Shown: one piece after another, positions 17,457-26,413 of the stretch | Layout of the letters: each line of letters opens with the position of its first letter | How positions within the stretch are numbered: position 1 is the first letter of the stretch | Origin: Intestinibaculum porci | GTDB lineage: Bacteria > Bacillota_I > Bacilli_A > Erysipelotrichales > Coprobacillaceae | Length of the DNA: 64,000 bases | Assembly (NCBI RefSeq): GCF_003925875.1 | Contig: NZ_AP019309.1 | Coordinates: forward strand, 2,604,001-2,668,000 | Direction: 5' to 3' | Notes under the pieces: generated by a model | Database searches by the model: none | Told to the model about the DNA's origin: nothing | What the model saw: only the letters and a program-made list of their open reading frames with translations | Position numbers and translations under genes: made by a program

Positions 17457-18737
17457 ATGTTACTAAAATGCTTATTATTTTTGATTTTACTGCTCAGCAG
17501 TCTGTTCACTTTATACCTGATGCATATAAATACCATTCAGCGCGCCAAGCCTTTACCCCAAGAAGTCGCTGATATCTATGCCCCAGGGCGCTATCAGCGT
17601 TTTCTTGATTATAAAAATGATTATCGTATCATTACCCTCATCAATATTTTCATTTCCTTACTCATCAATGGCTTTCTGCTTTTTTCACCCTTTTTTCAAA
17701 AGGTCGAAGCCCTATCCCGCCATCAGGAATTACCGACATTAGCCTATACCATTCTTTTCGTCACCCTGTTAAATGATTTGCCGCAGTTTTTCCTGCAGTA
17801 TTATGCCACTTTCACCATTGAAGAAAAGTATGATAAAAACAAACAGACCAAAGCGATGTTTCTCAGAGAAAGCCTCGGCGACTTTGTCTTAAGCCTAGTG
17901 CTTTACGGTTTACTTTTTGGCGCCTGGTATTTCTTTAAAACACGCATCTTTGTCCAGAACGCCTCACTTAATACCCTTACCGCTTTGCGCTATACCTTCA
18001 TTCTCGCGATCATCATCTTCATTCTCATGGCAATCATTATGTCAATCAGTTATATCTACTTGCACATTCTCTATAAGTTTACGCCATTAGAAGAAGGTCC
18101 TTTAAAAGAAGATATCAAAAAGCTGATGAAAGATTGCAAGAAACCAGTCAAAACGATCAATGTCTACAATGAATCCAAACGCAGTACCTCTAAAAATGCC
18201 TTCCTAATGAAATTACCTTTTCATAAGGAATTTGGCATCGCTGATAACTTTTTAGAAGAGAATTCCCATGATGAATTACTTGCTGTCTTAGCTCATGAAG
18301 TCGGTCATCTCAAACACCAAAAGACATTCTTCAATTACTTACGTTATTGCGCCAGTGTTCTCTTTGCGGGGATCGTCTTCTTCCTATTAACGCATTTATC
18401 CTATATCACCAGCTTTGTGACGGATGTCAATAAGGCTTTTCACTTACAAACTGAAAATGACTTTTTGCTGATCATGATCATCATGATTCTCATGCGTCCC
18501 ATTATCGCAGCTATTAATATTTTCAATAACTATGTCTCCCGCAGTGAAGAGTATGAAGCTGACGACAATGCCGTGAAAGAAGGCTATGGTCAGGCGCTCA
18601 TTACAACTTTCAAGCAGTTATCAAGTGATGAACTGATTGATGTCAATCCCACTTCATTAACCGAATTCTTAACTTATGATCATCCAGGCATGTATCACCG
18701 CATTGCGCATATTGAACAAGAGATGAAAAAACTGTAG
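17457..18737 (+). CDS. M48-family membrane metalloprotease (Ste24/HtpX-like)
   Basis: 426 aa with several transmembrane segments before and after the protease core. The zinc motif HEVGH occurs in LAVLAHEVGHLKHQKT (about residue 280), and the third ligand is likely the Glu in SRSEEYEADDNAV. Length and topology match CAAX prenyl protease 1-like bacterial M48 enzymes, which degrade membrane or misfolded proteins. An AAGGAGG site precedes the start. Probably the first gene of a plus-strand group with the transporter at 18786. Confidence 0.9.
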   Translation: MLLKCLLFLILLLSSLFTLYLMHINTIQRAKPLPQEVADIYAPGRYQRFLDYKNDYRIITLINIFISLLINGFLLFSPFFQKVEALSRHQELPTLAYTILFVTLLNDLPQFFLQYYATFTIEEKYDKNKQTKAMFLRESLGDFVLSLVLYGLLFGAWYFFKTRIFVQNASLNTLTALRYTFILAIIIFILMAIIMSISYIYLHILYKFTPLEEGPLKEDIKKLMKDCKKPVKTINVYNESKRSTSKNAFLMKLPFHKEFGIADNFLEENSHDELLAVLAHEVGHLKHQKTFFNYLRYCASVLFAGIVFFLLTHLSYITSFVTDVNKAFHLQTENDFLLIMIIMILMRPIIAAINIFNNYVSRSEEYEADDNAVKEGYGQALITTFKQLSSDELIDVNPTSLTEFLTYDHPGMYHRIAHIEQEMKKL

Positions 18738-18785
18738 CCATTATAAATATTTATCACTATAATAAAGACATCGAGGAGGGAAATA

Positions 18786-19685
18786 ATGACTAAAAACACA
18801 CGCAGCTATTTATTGGCTTTATTAACCGCCATGATTTGGGGCAGTGCCTTTATTGCCCAGAAAACTGGTGGCACGCTCGGGGCCTTTACATATAACGGTC
18901 CTCGTACTTTACTTGGCGGCCTCTTTCTTATTCCAGTTATTTTCATTTTAGGACTCAAAGAAAAAAAGAAAAATATCAAGACATTATTGGTAGGCTCGTT
19001 ATCCTGTGGCCTGATGCTTTTTTTAGCTAGCAGCGCCCAGCAGATTGGGATCGCTTATACAACTGCCGGCAAAGCCGGTTTTATCACCAGCATCTATGCC
19101 GTTTTCGTCCCGATTCTTTCTTTATTTACTGGGAAAAAGGTCCGTCCGATCATTTTCTTATGCGCCTTATTATCCGCGGCTGGTTTGTATCTGATCAATA
19201 TGCAAGGCAGTGTTATGCACTTTGGCTTAGGCGATCTCTGGTGCTTCGCTTCCTCATTGCTTTTTGCCTTACATATTATGGTGATTGATTACTTTTCACC
19301 GAAATGTCAAAGTGTCATCCTCAGCTGTCTGCAGTTTATCATTTCCGGACTGTTAGGTGTCCTCTGTATGTTCTTATTTGAATCCCCTCAGCCACAGGCC
19401 ATGTTAAAGGCGTATATCCCTTATTTATACGGCGGCATCATGTCCACCGGCGTCGCTTATACACTGCAGATCGTGGCTCAGAAAAGCGGCAACGCCTCAG
19501 GCATTTCGCTGATTCTCTGCTTAGAATCTGTTTTTGCGGCGATCTTTGGCGCCCTTTTACTTGGTGAACGGATGTCATTGACCAATATCATTGGCTGCGC
19601 CCTCATCTTTACAGCCGTCATTTTATCCACCCTCCCTTTAGAAAGAAGGTTGAAATCACATGAATCTAAACGCGTTGTATCGTAA
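18786..19685 (+). CDS. EamA/DMT-family transporter
   Basis: 299 aa, ten predicted membrane helices arranged as two EamA repeats of five. The N-terminal LLTAMIWGSAFIAQK and the second-half GGIMSTGVAYTLQI and LESVFAAIFGALLLGE are typical drug/metabolite transporter sequences. Substrate unknown. An SD (GAGGAGGG) precedes the ATG. Its last 26 nt overlap the start of the nitroreductase gene, suggesting coupled expression. Confidence 0.9.
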   Translation: MTKNTRSYLLALLTAMIWGSAFIAQKTGGTLGAFTYNGPRTLLGGLFLIPVIFILGLKEKKKNIKTLLVGSLSCGLMLFLASSAQQIGIAYTTAGKAGFITSIYAVFVPILSLFTGKKVRPIIFLCALLSAAGLYLINMQGSVMHFGLGDLWCFASSLLFALHIMVIDYFSPKCQSVILSCLQFIISGLLGVLCMFLFESPQPQAMLKAYIPYLYGGIMSTGVAYTLQIVAQKSGNASGISLILCLESVFAAIFGALLLGERMSLTNIIGCALIFTAVILSTLPLERRLKSHESKRVVS

Positions 19686-20229
19686 AGCCCGTTCTATTCG
19701 TCGCTTTACTAAGGAGCCTGTCAGCGATGAAGCGCTGAAAACGATCCTAGAAAACTGTCGCATCGCCTCTTGCGGACGCAATGCCCAAACCTTAACTTAT
19801 GTCGTCGTCAAATCACCAGAGAAAGTGTCAGCTATGCATCATTTACTCAAATGGGCGGCAGCTTTGCCCGATGGCAAAGGTACCCCTGCCGATGATCAGT
19901 ACCCGCCGCTTTATCTTGTCATCATCCAGCATCAAAAAGGCGGCCTCACTGATATCGATGCCGGGATCGCGGCCAATACAATTATGACTAGTGCCACTGA
20001 TTTAGGCCTTGCCAGCTGTATCTTTGCGTCGCATAATCCCGTCAAAGTCAGCGAACTTCTTACCTTAAAAGAAGAGGAAAATCCTCGCTTAGTCATCGCC
20101 TTAGGACATCCAGCTTGTGAAAGTACAATTGTCGATATGCAAGACAATAATATCAACTACACCATGGATGATAATGCACATTTCTATGTCCCAAAACGGG
20201 CTTTAAAAGATATTGTGGAAATCAAATAG
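19660..20229 (+). CDS. Nitroreductase-family protein
   Basis: 189 aa FMN-dependent oxidoreductase. The N-terminal RKARSIRRFTKEPVSDE and NCRIASCGRNAQTL are the FMN phosphate-binding region of the family. DAGIAANTIMTSATDLGLASC is the usual middle motif. Cytoplasmic; natural substrate unknown. It overlaps the transporter gene by 26 nt. Its own terminator appears to have been pushed about 1.6 kb away by the IscB element inserted just after its stop codon. Confidence 0.9.
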   Translation: MNLNALYRKARSIRRFTKEPVSDEALKTILENCRIASCGRNAQTLTYVVVKSPEKVSAMHHLLKWAAALPDGKGTPADDQYPPLYLVIIQHQKGGLTDIDAGIAANTIMTSATDLGLASCIFASHNPVKVSELLTLKEEENPRLVIALGHPACESTIVDMQDNNINYTMDDNAHFYVPKRALKDIVEIK

Positions 20230-20235
20230 GACTAA

Positions 20236-20545
20236 TTGTTAAGCAATCAAAAACATAGAAATATGTACGTAAACATAGACAGGAGTGGACACATTAAGTC
20301 TCTTGTCTATGGCTTAACAATAGGTTTCGAGCCTAAGTGACTGCTGCTATCGAAAGATATGCTGCAGATATGAACTACATTAAGCAGTAAGGTAAAGACA
20401 CACCTTTAGATGTAATCTTCAGTCTGAAGCTCTGTGAGTGCAAACCAAGAAACAATGCTAATGTCCTGCATTGATAACAGGGAAACACATGTCCTCTACT
20501 CGATATTGGCACGAAGAGAAATACTCCGAAAGGAAGGGGTCAGAA
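20236..20545 (+). ncRNA. IscB omega RNA (HEARO-type RNA)
   Basis: The noncoding ~310 nt upstream of iscB is densely paired. ATTGTTAAGC (20235-20244) pairs with GCTTAACAAT (20312-20321). CATAGACAGGAG (20274-20285) pairs with CTCTTGTCTATG (20300-20311). Further helices are ACTGCT/AGCAGT (20340-20345 with 20383-20388), TATC/GATA around a GAAA tetraloop (20348-20359), AAGGT/ACCTT (20389-20406) and CTTCA/TGAAG (20417-20429). The 3' part contains an ACAGGGAAACACA stretch before the ORF. Position and structure match the known omega RNA that guides IscB. The guide should be the DNA just 5' of the scaffold, about 20218-20235. Confidence 0.82.
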
Positions 20546-21787
20546 ATGACAACTTATGCTTTTGTATTGGATGCTAATAATAAACAATTAGCGCCAACCA
20601 AAGAACAAAAGGCTTGGTTTCTTATTCGTAAGAAACGAGCAACATTGCTCAGCAGATATCCAATGGTGATACAACTTAAAAAGAAAATTCCAGATCAAGA
20701 AATCTGCAAAGATGAAATTCGTTGTGGAATAGATGACGGCGGTCTTCATGTTGGTGTCGCATTAGTACAGAAATGTCAGACGCGAAACAAAGTCATTTTT
20801 AAAGGAACTATTGAACAGCGTAATGATGTAAAACATCTTATGGACGTTAGACGTGGATTTAGGCGTTATCACCGTGATCACAAAAGATATAGACCAGTGA
20901 GATTTAACAACAGAAAATCCTCTAAACGAAAAGAGAGAATTGCACCAAGTATTTTACAAAAACGTCAAGCAACAATAAGGGTTATCAATCAACTTAACAA
21001 ATGGGTAAATATAACGAATTATTGGTTAGAAGATGTTGCTATTGATATAAGAGCATTGACAGATGGCTATAAACCATATCGGTGGCAATATCAAAAATCA
21101 AATAGACTGGACGAGAATATCCGTAAAGCTGTCATTTTACGAGACGGCTGCAAATGTATGGAATGTGGAAAATCTAATTGTAGATTAGAGGTTCATCACA
21201 TTAAGCCAAGAAGACTGAAAGGTTCAAATACGCTTGGTAATCTTATTACGTTATGTACAGGATGTCACCAGAAAACAGAAGGTGTAGAAGAATTATATAT
21301 GAACAGATACTTCGCTTTGTTAAATTCTTCTGACAATAAGAACCTGAATTATGCACAGCATGTAATGATAGGTAAAAAATGGCTGAGAAAACAGTTATCA
21401 AAGTTAGGAATGTTACATTTAACCAACGGAGGTGATACAGCCAATAAGCGTATTGACTGGGGTATTGCAAAATCACATTCTAATGATGCCATATGTATCA
21501 CAGACCTGCGACCAGACACATGTGAAATTAAAGAATGGGTAATAAAACCTATGCGAAGACAAAGTAAGGCTAAGACAGATAATGTTCTTGGAATTAAACA
21601 TAGCGATTTGGTTGAGTACACTTTTATGAACGGTGAAACACATAGAGGGTATGTAACAGCTTTATATCCAGAACAAAACGCTCTTAATTTTCAAAGTCCA
21701 ACAAAACATTGCAAGAAAGTTAACGCAAGAAAATGCAAAGTGCTTTGGAAATATTCTAAGATTTATTGGTTAGATAATGTGAGTTAG
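20546..21787 (+). CDS. iscB: IscB RNA-guided nuclease (RuvC + HNH)
   Basis: 413 aa from the ATG at 20546, preceded by AGGAAGGGG; upstream in-frame starts lie inside the RNA. Domain order is that of IscB. A PLMP-like N-terminus (residues 1-45, KQLAP) is followed by RuvC-I with D63 in [15 protein letters not shown]. The arginine-rich bridge helix is [14 protein letters not shown] (102-115), and RuvC-II has E162 in [17 protein letters not shown] (about 192-245) has [12 protein letters not shown] and CTGCH. RuvC-III has H311 and D314 in [12 protein letters not shown]-terminal target-adjacent-motif-interacting region follows. All catalytic residues appear intact. It acts with the omega RNA just upstream to cut guide-matched dsDNA. 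Confidence 0.93.
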   Translation: MTTYAFVLDANNKQLAPTKEQKAWFLIRKKRATLLSRYPMVIQLKKKIPDQEICKDEIRCGIDDGGLHVGVALVQKCQTRNKVIFKGTIEQRNDVKHLMDVRRGFRRYHRDHKRYRPVRFNNRKSSKRKERIAPSILQKRQATIRVINQLNKWVNITNYWLEDVAIDIRALTDGYKPYRWQYQKSNRLDENIRKAVILRDGCKCMECGKSNCRLEVHHIKPRRLKGSNTLGNLITLCTGCHQKTEGVEELYMNRYFALLNSSDNKNLNYAQHVMIGKKWLRKQLSKLGMLHLTNGGDTANKRIDWGIAKSHSNDAICITDLRPDTCEIKEWVIKPMRRQSKAKTDNVLGIKHSDLVEYTFMNGETHRGYVTALYPEQNALNFQSPTKHCKKVNARKCKVLWKYSKIYWLDNVS

Positions 21788-21830
21788 ACACATTTGTCTA
21801 TATTTAAACACAAATAATAATGATTTAATA

Positions 21831-21856
21831 AGGAGAAGCGCAACGCTTCTCCTTTT
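21831..21856 (+). terminator. Terminator hairpin, probably native to the nitroreductase gene
   Basis: AGGAGAAGCG/CGCTTCTCCT stem with a CAA loop followed by four T, interrupted at once by the MITE at 21857; more T continue on its far side (22098-22103). Without the two insertions this would sit between the convergent nitroreductase and EAL genes. Confidence 0.75.
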
Positions 21857-22097
21857 GAGTCTCTATAAATATGGGGTTTACTCTTAAGTTTTTTGAAGTA
21901 CCTGAAATGTAATTTACTCGAGATACATTAACAAAACCAAATTGCTCAGTTTATCAGATTCTTAAGAAAGACAAAAAAGATGAAAGCCCATTAAGTTGAC
22001 CACTTAGCTTTCATCTGTCCAATAAGAACAATATCGATATCATACAAAGTTCGAGAAAAAGCAAGCCCTTTTCTCATTCATAAATTGCCCGAGAGCC
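21857..22097. mobile_element. 241-bp MITE derived from an ISL3-family element
   Basis: The left end GAGTCTCTATAAATATGGGG matches the left end of the full ISL3 element at 49755. The next ~200 bp are homologous, including an identical stretch at about 21979-22033 that forms a GATGAAAGC/GCTTTCATC hairpin. The right end (minus strand GGCTCTCGGGCAATTTATG) matches the right end of the same element at 53221 at 15 of 19 positions. No ORF. Flanks are T-rich on both sides but do not form a clean 8-bp duplication. Confidence 0.8.
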
Positions 22098-22101
22098 TTT
22101 T

Positions 22102-24570
22102 TTATTGATGCTGATGCTGGAAAATGAGAACATCATCTGGCAATAATGGTTTAGAATAGAAATACCCTTGAATGGCATCGACGCCATATTCATTGAGCTT
22201 ATCCTTCTGCCATTTTTCTTCGACCCCTTCTACAACAATCATTTTATCGAGGTCTTTGAGCATCTTAATCATATTTTCAATAAAAGATTCTTTTCCTGGT
22301 ACTAGATAATGATCAATAAAGGATTTATCAATTTTCACAATCGAAATTGGTAAATGCATTAAATAGCTTAAAGATGAATATCCCGTTCCAAAGTCATCAA
22401 TGAGTGTTAAAATGCCTAAATGTGCAAAATCTTCAAAGAGCTTATTCGTGGCACTCATATCCTCCATCATCAGACTTTCGGTGATTTCAACCCGAAGATA
22501 ACGCGCATCAATATGATATTTTGATAATGTTTGCGCTAAATAAGCCACATAACCGCGATCATAAATCTGCGCGGGCGAATAGTTAATGGATACCGGATAA
22601 AGCTTTTCTCCCGCTTTTTGCCAAGCAGCTAATTGTTTGATGACTTTTTCGGTAATCTGCCGTGACAATTCACTAATAAGACCATTGCTTTCCGCAATCG
22701 GAATAAAGATATTAGGTGAGTAACGGCGATCTTTTAAGCGAACTAACGCTTCATAGCCAATAACTAAATCATTTGACGGATCCACTTTAGGCTGATAAAC
22801 CATTTCAAAGCCATCATGACGCAGCGCTTCGATCAAGTATTCTTTAATGCGTTCTTCTTCCGTGATATTTTCTTTCATCGCATTATTATAGAAGACCATC
22901 GTATTTTTCCCTTCGCGTTTGGCATGGGCTAAAGCCACATCCGCATTGGTCATAAGTTCACCAGCAGTGATGCCACGCTGATGTAAAGCAGCGCCAAGGG
23001 ATACCCCAATATGTACCTGATCATGACCAATATTCATATCGCGGGTAATCGCCCGACGTAAGTGCCTTAATTCTTCGGAATCAATGACATGATCATAATA
23101 AACAAGATATTCATCGCCACTTAAACGAGCACAGAAAAGACCATAGGCTTTGCCATAGTTATTGAGACGAGTCCCAACTTCTTTAATGACCAGATCCCCT
23201 TTGTCATGACCATAGGTATCATTGATCATTGTAAAGTTATCAAGATCCAGCATCACCAATGTCCCATCATGCTTGAGGCAGGCTTTTTCTAACATCTCAA
23301 TTGCGTAAGCGCGACTGTACATATTCGTTAAATCATCATGATGATTAAGATATTCCAGATGGGTAATCGATTTCTCATAGGCATAATAACTGCGTTCTTC
23401 CATAATCATCAGAAGAATTAAAGCCACAATAATCGCAATCCCCGCCATTAACGTGAACGTAAAGCTATTTAGGTTATCCGGCTGATTTAAAAAGTTTGTA
23501 TTTGTCGGTAAAACCTGCTGATCAAGATGATATTTCTTGAGAATATTGGCATCAAATTCAATTTGATGGTGCGTATTGGTAAAAAGACGCATTTTGGAAA
23601 TATCATGATGATTGATAATCACATCCACAATACGCTTACCCGCTAACTGTGATTCATAAAAGGTATCATAGACAACGCCGCCAATAACCCCTGAACCCTG
23701 ACCGTTATCGCGGGTGCGATACACCGGAGCATGGCAGTAATCATTAAGCAGTTTAATCGTTTCCGGAATCGTATAGTTATGACCATTGCGATCAACATAG
23801 CTCGACATATACAAAACAATATCACGCTTCGCATCAAGCTGCGAAATACGTTTCGTCCAGCCAGTCAAGTCATACTTGCCCATATCGATGCCAATGAAGT
23901 GCTTCCCTTTGAAATATTTCTTTAAGTCAAAGAAGTTGCGTTTATTTTGTAAGCCAGCAACTGTCTCATCATAGAGGCAGACAATATTTTCAGCGCTGGG
24001 CTGGAGTTTCGTCGCAATAGTGAGTGTCTCGCGAATATGATCTGGGGAATAACTGCCGGTGATCTGGGGATCTTTCACAGCTTTAATCGCCGCCTGACGA
24101 TTATTCACTCCCATAAAACAGATCGGCATTCCTTTAAAGAGCGTATGCTGGTTTTTCTTCACAAACGTGAGGGCTTCATCGCCGCCGGCAACGACGGCAT
24201 CAATATTGACGCCCGCTCGTTTTTCCGCTTTCAGCACATCTTTAATATGAAAATAAAATCCGTTCTCTTTCCCGTGTAAAAGACGCGAGCGCATATATTC
24301 CTGAATAATCGAGATCTTATGCTTGCGAAAAACACTTTGCAGACCGCGCAGCTGCATCGGCATAGTCATAAACTCCGGCGCATAAGAGCTGATAAAGAGC
24401 ACATTATAACGAGAATAATACTGTGCATCCTGATTCTCTCGTAACTGCAGCTCCTGCGTGACATCACGCATTTTGGTATAAGAATTCATCATCATGAAGC
24501 TGGAACTGATGGCAATCAGCAGCGCCATTATCATCACGATGAGCTGTATTGTTCTTTTCTTTTTCCTCAT
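22102..24570 (-). CDS. Sensor-type c-di-GMP phosphodiesterase (ABC-sub-bind + GGDEF + EAL)
   Basis: 822 aa. An N-terminal membrane helix (LIVMIMALLIAISSSFMMM) is followed by an extracytoplasmic region resembling ABC-type substrate-binding proteins (residues about 50-330), a second helix near 375 and a cytoplasmic GGDEF-EAL pair. The GGDEF signature is altered to SGDEY, so cyclase activity is doubtful. The EAL domain keeps YEALVR, NYSPAQ, EITES, DDFGTGYSSL, KIDKSFID and VEGVEE, so it probably hydrolyses c-di-GMP. Convergent with the nitroreductase; no operon partner. Confidence 0.9.
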   Translation of the reverse strand: MRKKKRTIQLIVMIMALLIAISSSFMMMNSYTKMRDVTQELQLRENQDAQYYSRYNVLFISSYAPEFMTMPMQLRGLQSVFRKHKISIIQEYMRSRLLHGKENGFYFHIKDVLKAEKRAGVNIDAVVAGGDEALTFVKKNQHTLFKGMPICFMGVNNRQAAIKAVKDPQITGSYSPDHIRETLTIATKLQPSAENIVCLYDETVAGLQNKRNFFDLKKYFKGKHFIGIDMGKYDLTGWTKRISQLDAKRDIVLYMSSYVDRNGHNYTIPETIKLLNDYCHAPVYRTRDNGQGSGVIGGVVYDTFYESQLAGKRIVDVIINHHDISKMRLFTNTHHQIEFDANILKKYHLDQQVLPTNTNFLNQPDNLNSFTFTLMAGIAIIVALILLMIMEERSYYAYEKSITHLEYLNHHDDLTNMYSRAYAIEMLEKACLKHDGTLVMLDLDNFTMINDTYGHDKGDLVIKEVGTRLNNYGKAYGLFCARLSGDEYLVYYDHVIDSEELRHLRRAITRDMNIGHDQVHIGVSLGAALHQRGITAGELMTNADVALAHAKREGKNTMVFYNNAMKENITEEERIKEYLIEALRHDGFEMVYQPKVDPSNDLVIGYEALVRLKDRRYSPNIFIPIAESNGLISELSRQITEKVIKQLAAWQKAGEKLYPVSINYSPAQIYDRGYVAYLAQTLSKYHIDARYLRVEITESLMMEDMSATNKLFEDFAHLGILTLIDDFGTGYSSLSYLMHLPISIVKIDKSFIDHYLVPGKESFIENMIKMLKDLDKMIVVEGVEEKWQKDKLNEYGVDAIQGYFYSKPLLPDDVLIFQHQHQ

Positions 24571-24629
24571 AGCATCCCCCTTTGTTCGTTATTATATCTT
24601 TTTATCATAAAAGAACGATAATTTTTCTA

Positions 24630-25712
24630 TTATTTTCTTACGTTGAAAATAATCCTCTGCAGTTCGGTAATTCTTTTTTTCAAAAAAGCATTATACAAAT
24701 CGACATTTTCACCATACTTTGGATGAGTCTGAATCATAAACCCGCTTAGTTTTTCTAACAGTTTTCCCTCTTCGCTTGTGCAGTATTGGCTCACTAACGC
24801 ATCAAAGGGAATGCCCATCGCACTATAAGCAATGTTAGGCAAATAAGCGTCCAGCTCTGCCATTGTCTGGCCCTGAAAGAGCGGGAAGAAGGCATCACCG
24901 TGATCAAATAACGGAAAAAACGAATAAGTTCCTGTCACATGATCTTTTAAATAGCCAAAGTTGCCAATATGACGATCATAATTATAAACGAGGGCATCAA
25001 ATAAAATCATTGTCCGTATCTCTTTGCTCATGCCGCGTTTGATAAAATCCCCAAAGATATCATCTTCATGGGCATAGTTAAAAGCGCTGATGGGGACATA
25101 GCTATAACGCTGAGATGTCACTAAAGGACAAACACTCGCAAGATGGCCCTTATACATGGTGAGATCATAAGGCACATGAGGGACGCCTAAAGCGTCTAAA
25201 ACCTGATGGGCATAATATTCATTATACATTTCCCGCCCTGGCGCTTCGCCCCAGGTGCTGCCGCGTTTGTATAAAACGATCTGATCGCCCTGACGATCAT
25301 AACACTTAGGCAGCTGTCCATCAGTGGTATATTCCGGCGAGTAAGTACCCTGACCCTGCGCTATTCCTAAATAGCCTGCCTGCATCGGCGCACCGTCGAA
25401 AGGATGATCATAAAGATTCAATTCCTCAAATGTGCTATTTTCTTCTTCTTTTTTGATCCAGTAGTCATCCGTTAAGGATAAGCCATGCGTCTTTTCGATT
25501 ACTGTCATCATATCACGGTAATCTTCAACCCCTAAGGTTTTAACGAGCGCGGCATACGTTTCGCGTGCGCGAAAAGCTGTCGCACGCATATACAGAAAGC
25601 CATTGAGGCTATCATAATGGATCGCTTCTGGTAAAAGACGGGGTTCATAGACAATTTCCTGCTCTTCATCAAAAGCTAGCACTTTGGTATCCTGATGCAT
25701 TAATACATACAT
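24630..25712 (-). CDS. HipA-like kinase-fold protein
   Basis: 360 aa. The C-terminal half resembles the HipA/CtkA kinase fold, with a catalytic-loop-like YDRHIGNFGYL and a metal-binding FDHGDAF. LYKRGSTWGEAPGREMYNEYYA resembles the nucleotide-binding lysine region. No HipB-type antitoxin gene is adjacent, so it looks like a stand-alone HipA-like protein rather than a toxin-antitoxin module. The N-terminal ~130 residues are unassigned. It ends 4 nt before the HAD phosphatase frame and may be co-transcribed with it. Substrate unknown. Confidence 0.75.
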   Translation of the reverse strand: MYVLMHQDTKVLAFDEEQEIVYEPRLLPEAIHYDSLNGFLYMRATAFRARETYAALVKTLGVEDYRDMMTVIEKTHGLSLTDDYWIKKEEENSTFEELNLYDHPFDGAPMQAGYLGIAQGQGTYSPEYTTDGQLPKCYDRQGDQIVLYKRGSTWGEAPGREMYNEYYAHQVLDALGVPHVPYDLTMYKGHLASVCPLVTSQRYSYVPISAFNYAHEDDIFGDFIKRGMSKEIRTMILFDALVYNYDRHIGNFGYLKDHVTGTYSFFPLFDHGDAFFPLFQGQTMAELDAYLPNIAYSAMGIPFDALVSQYCTSEEGKLLEKLSGFMIQTHPKYGENVDLYNAFLKKRITELQRIIFNVRK

Positions 25713-25716
25713 AAGC

Positions 25717-26358
25717 TTACTCCTGAGTCACAAACTGATACAAATCATCCATGCTGTGCATGATTGCTAAAGCGCCCGCTTCTTTCATTTCTTCACTTTC
25801 GCCAAAGCCCCAGGAAACACCAATACTTGGCAATCCTAATGCGCTCGCCCCTTTGATATCATAAATCGTATCACCAATCATGAGCGGCTGATCCCCGGTT
25901 TCATTATGATCAAGCAGATACTGGATGACATCTGCTTTGTTTTCTCTTGAATGATCAAAAGAAGCCCCGCAGATTTGATCAAAGAGATGATCCATGTGGA
26001 AATGTTTTAAAATTTCAATCGCTGTTTCTTCCGGCTTGCTGGTTGCCACATACAGTTTATAACCTTCATTTTTTAACTGTTTTAAGGTTTCAATGACATG
26101 CGGAAAAGGCTTATTTTCAAACTTGCCAACGGTTAAATAACGTTCGCGAAAGAGCGCAATCGCCTCTTCAATCTGATCATCAGGGATATGAAATTTATGG
26201 AAAGAGTCTTTTAATGGTGGACCAATAAAGACGCGTAACTGTTCCAGAGAATAATCGGTCATTCCAAAGTGGGCTAAAGCCCGTGAGACACATTTGGTAA
26301 TCCCTTCACTTGAGTCAGTGAGGGTTCCATCTAAATCAAATAATAATACTTTATACAT
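25717..26358 (-). CDS. HAD-family phosphatase (phosphoglycolate phosphatase-like)
   Basis: 213 aa from the ATG at 26358 (GAGGGTG upstream); the frame could start at a GTG four codons earlier. HAD motif I LLFDLDGTLTDSS, motif II with Thr in VATSKPE, a lysine near ENKADVI and motif IV MIGDTIYDIKGA are intact. The cap domain is the small helical (Gph/PpaX) type. It removes phosphate from small substrates; which one is not determinable. It sits between the HipA-like gene and the sirtuin on the same strand. Confidence 0.9.
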   Translation of the reverse strand: MYKVLLFDLDGTLTDSSEGITKCVSRALAHFGMTDYSLEQLRVFIGPPLKDSFHKFHIPDDQIEEAIALFRERYLTVGKFENKPFPHVIETLKQLKNEGYKLYVATSKPEETAIEILKHFHMDHLFDQICGASFDHSRENKADVIQYLLDHNETGDQPLMIGDTIYDIKGASALGLPSIGVSWGFGESEEMKEAGALAIMHSMDDLYQFVTQE

Positions 26359-26413
26359 TTTTCGTTTCACCCTCGCTTATTGTATATGAAAAAAGTATAA
26401 AGAACAACGTCCT

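Larger units (their letters stand above)
20230..21830 (+). mobile_element. Non-autonomous IscB element (omega RNA + IscB, no TnpA)
   Basis: The region between the nitroreductase stop and a hairpin terminator holds a structured RNA, then iscB, then an IS200/IS605-style subterminal hairpin (TAGACA/TGTCTA, 21785-21800) overlapping the iscB stop codon. No Y1 transposase is present, so the element would depend on TnpA in trans. Exact ends cannot be set without an empty site; 20230 and 21830 are outer limits. The ACATA/TATGT hairpin at 20253-20266 may be the left-end palindrome or part of the RNA. Confidence 0.7.

Noticed and set aside
20471-20545. Upstream extension of the IscB protein to 20471
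   Set aside because: The extra residues are not IscB-like and would be encoded by the omega RNA; the SD favours 20546.
21849-22105. 8-bp target duplication around the MITE
   Set aside because: CTCCTTTT on the left and TTTTTTAT on the right share only a T-run; no exact duplication can be claimed.
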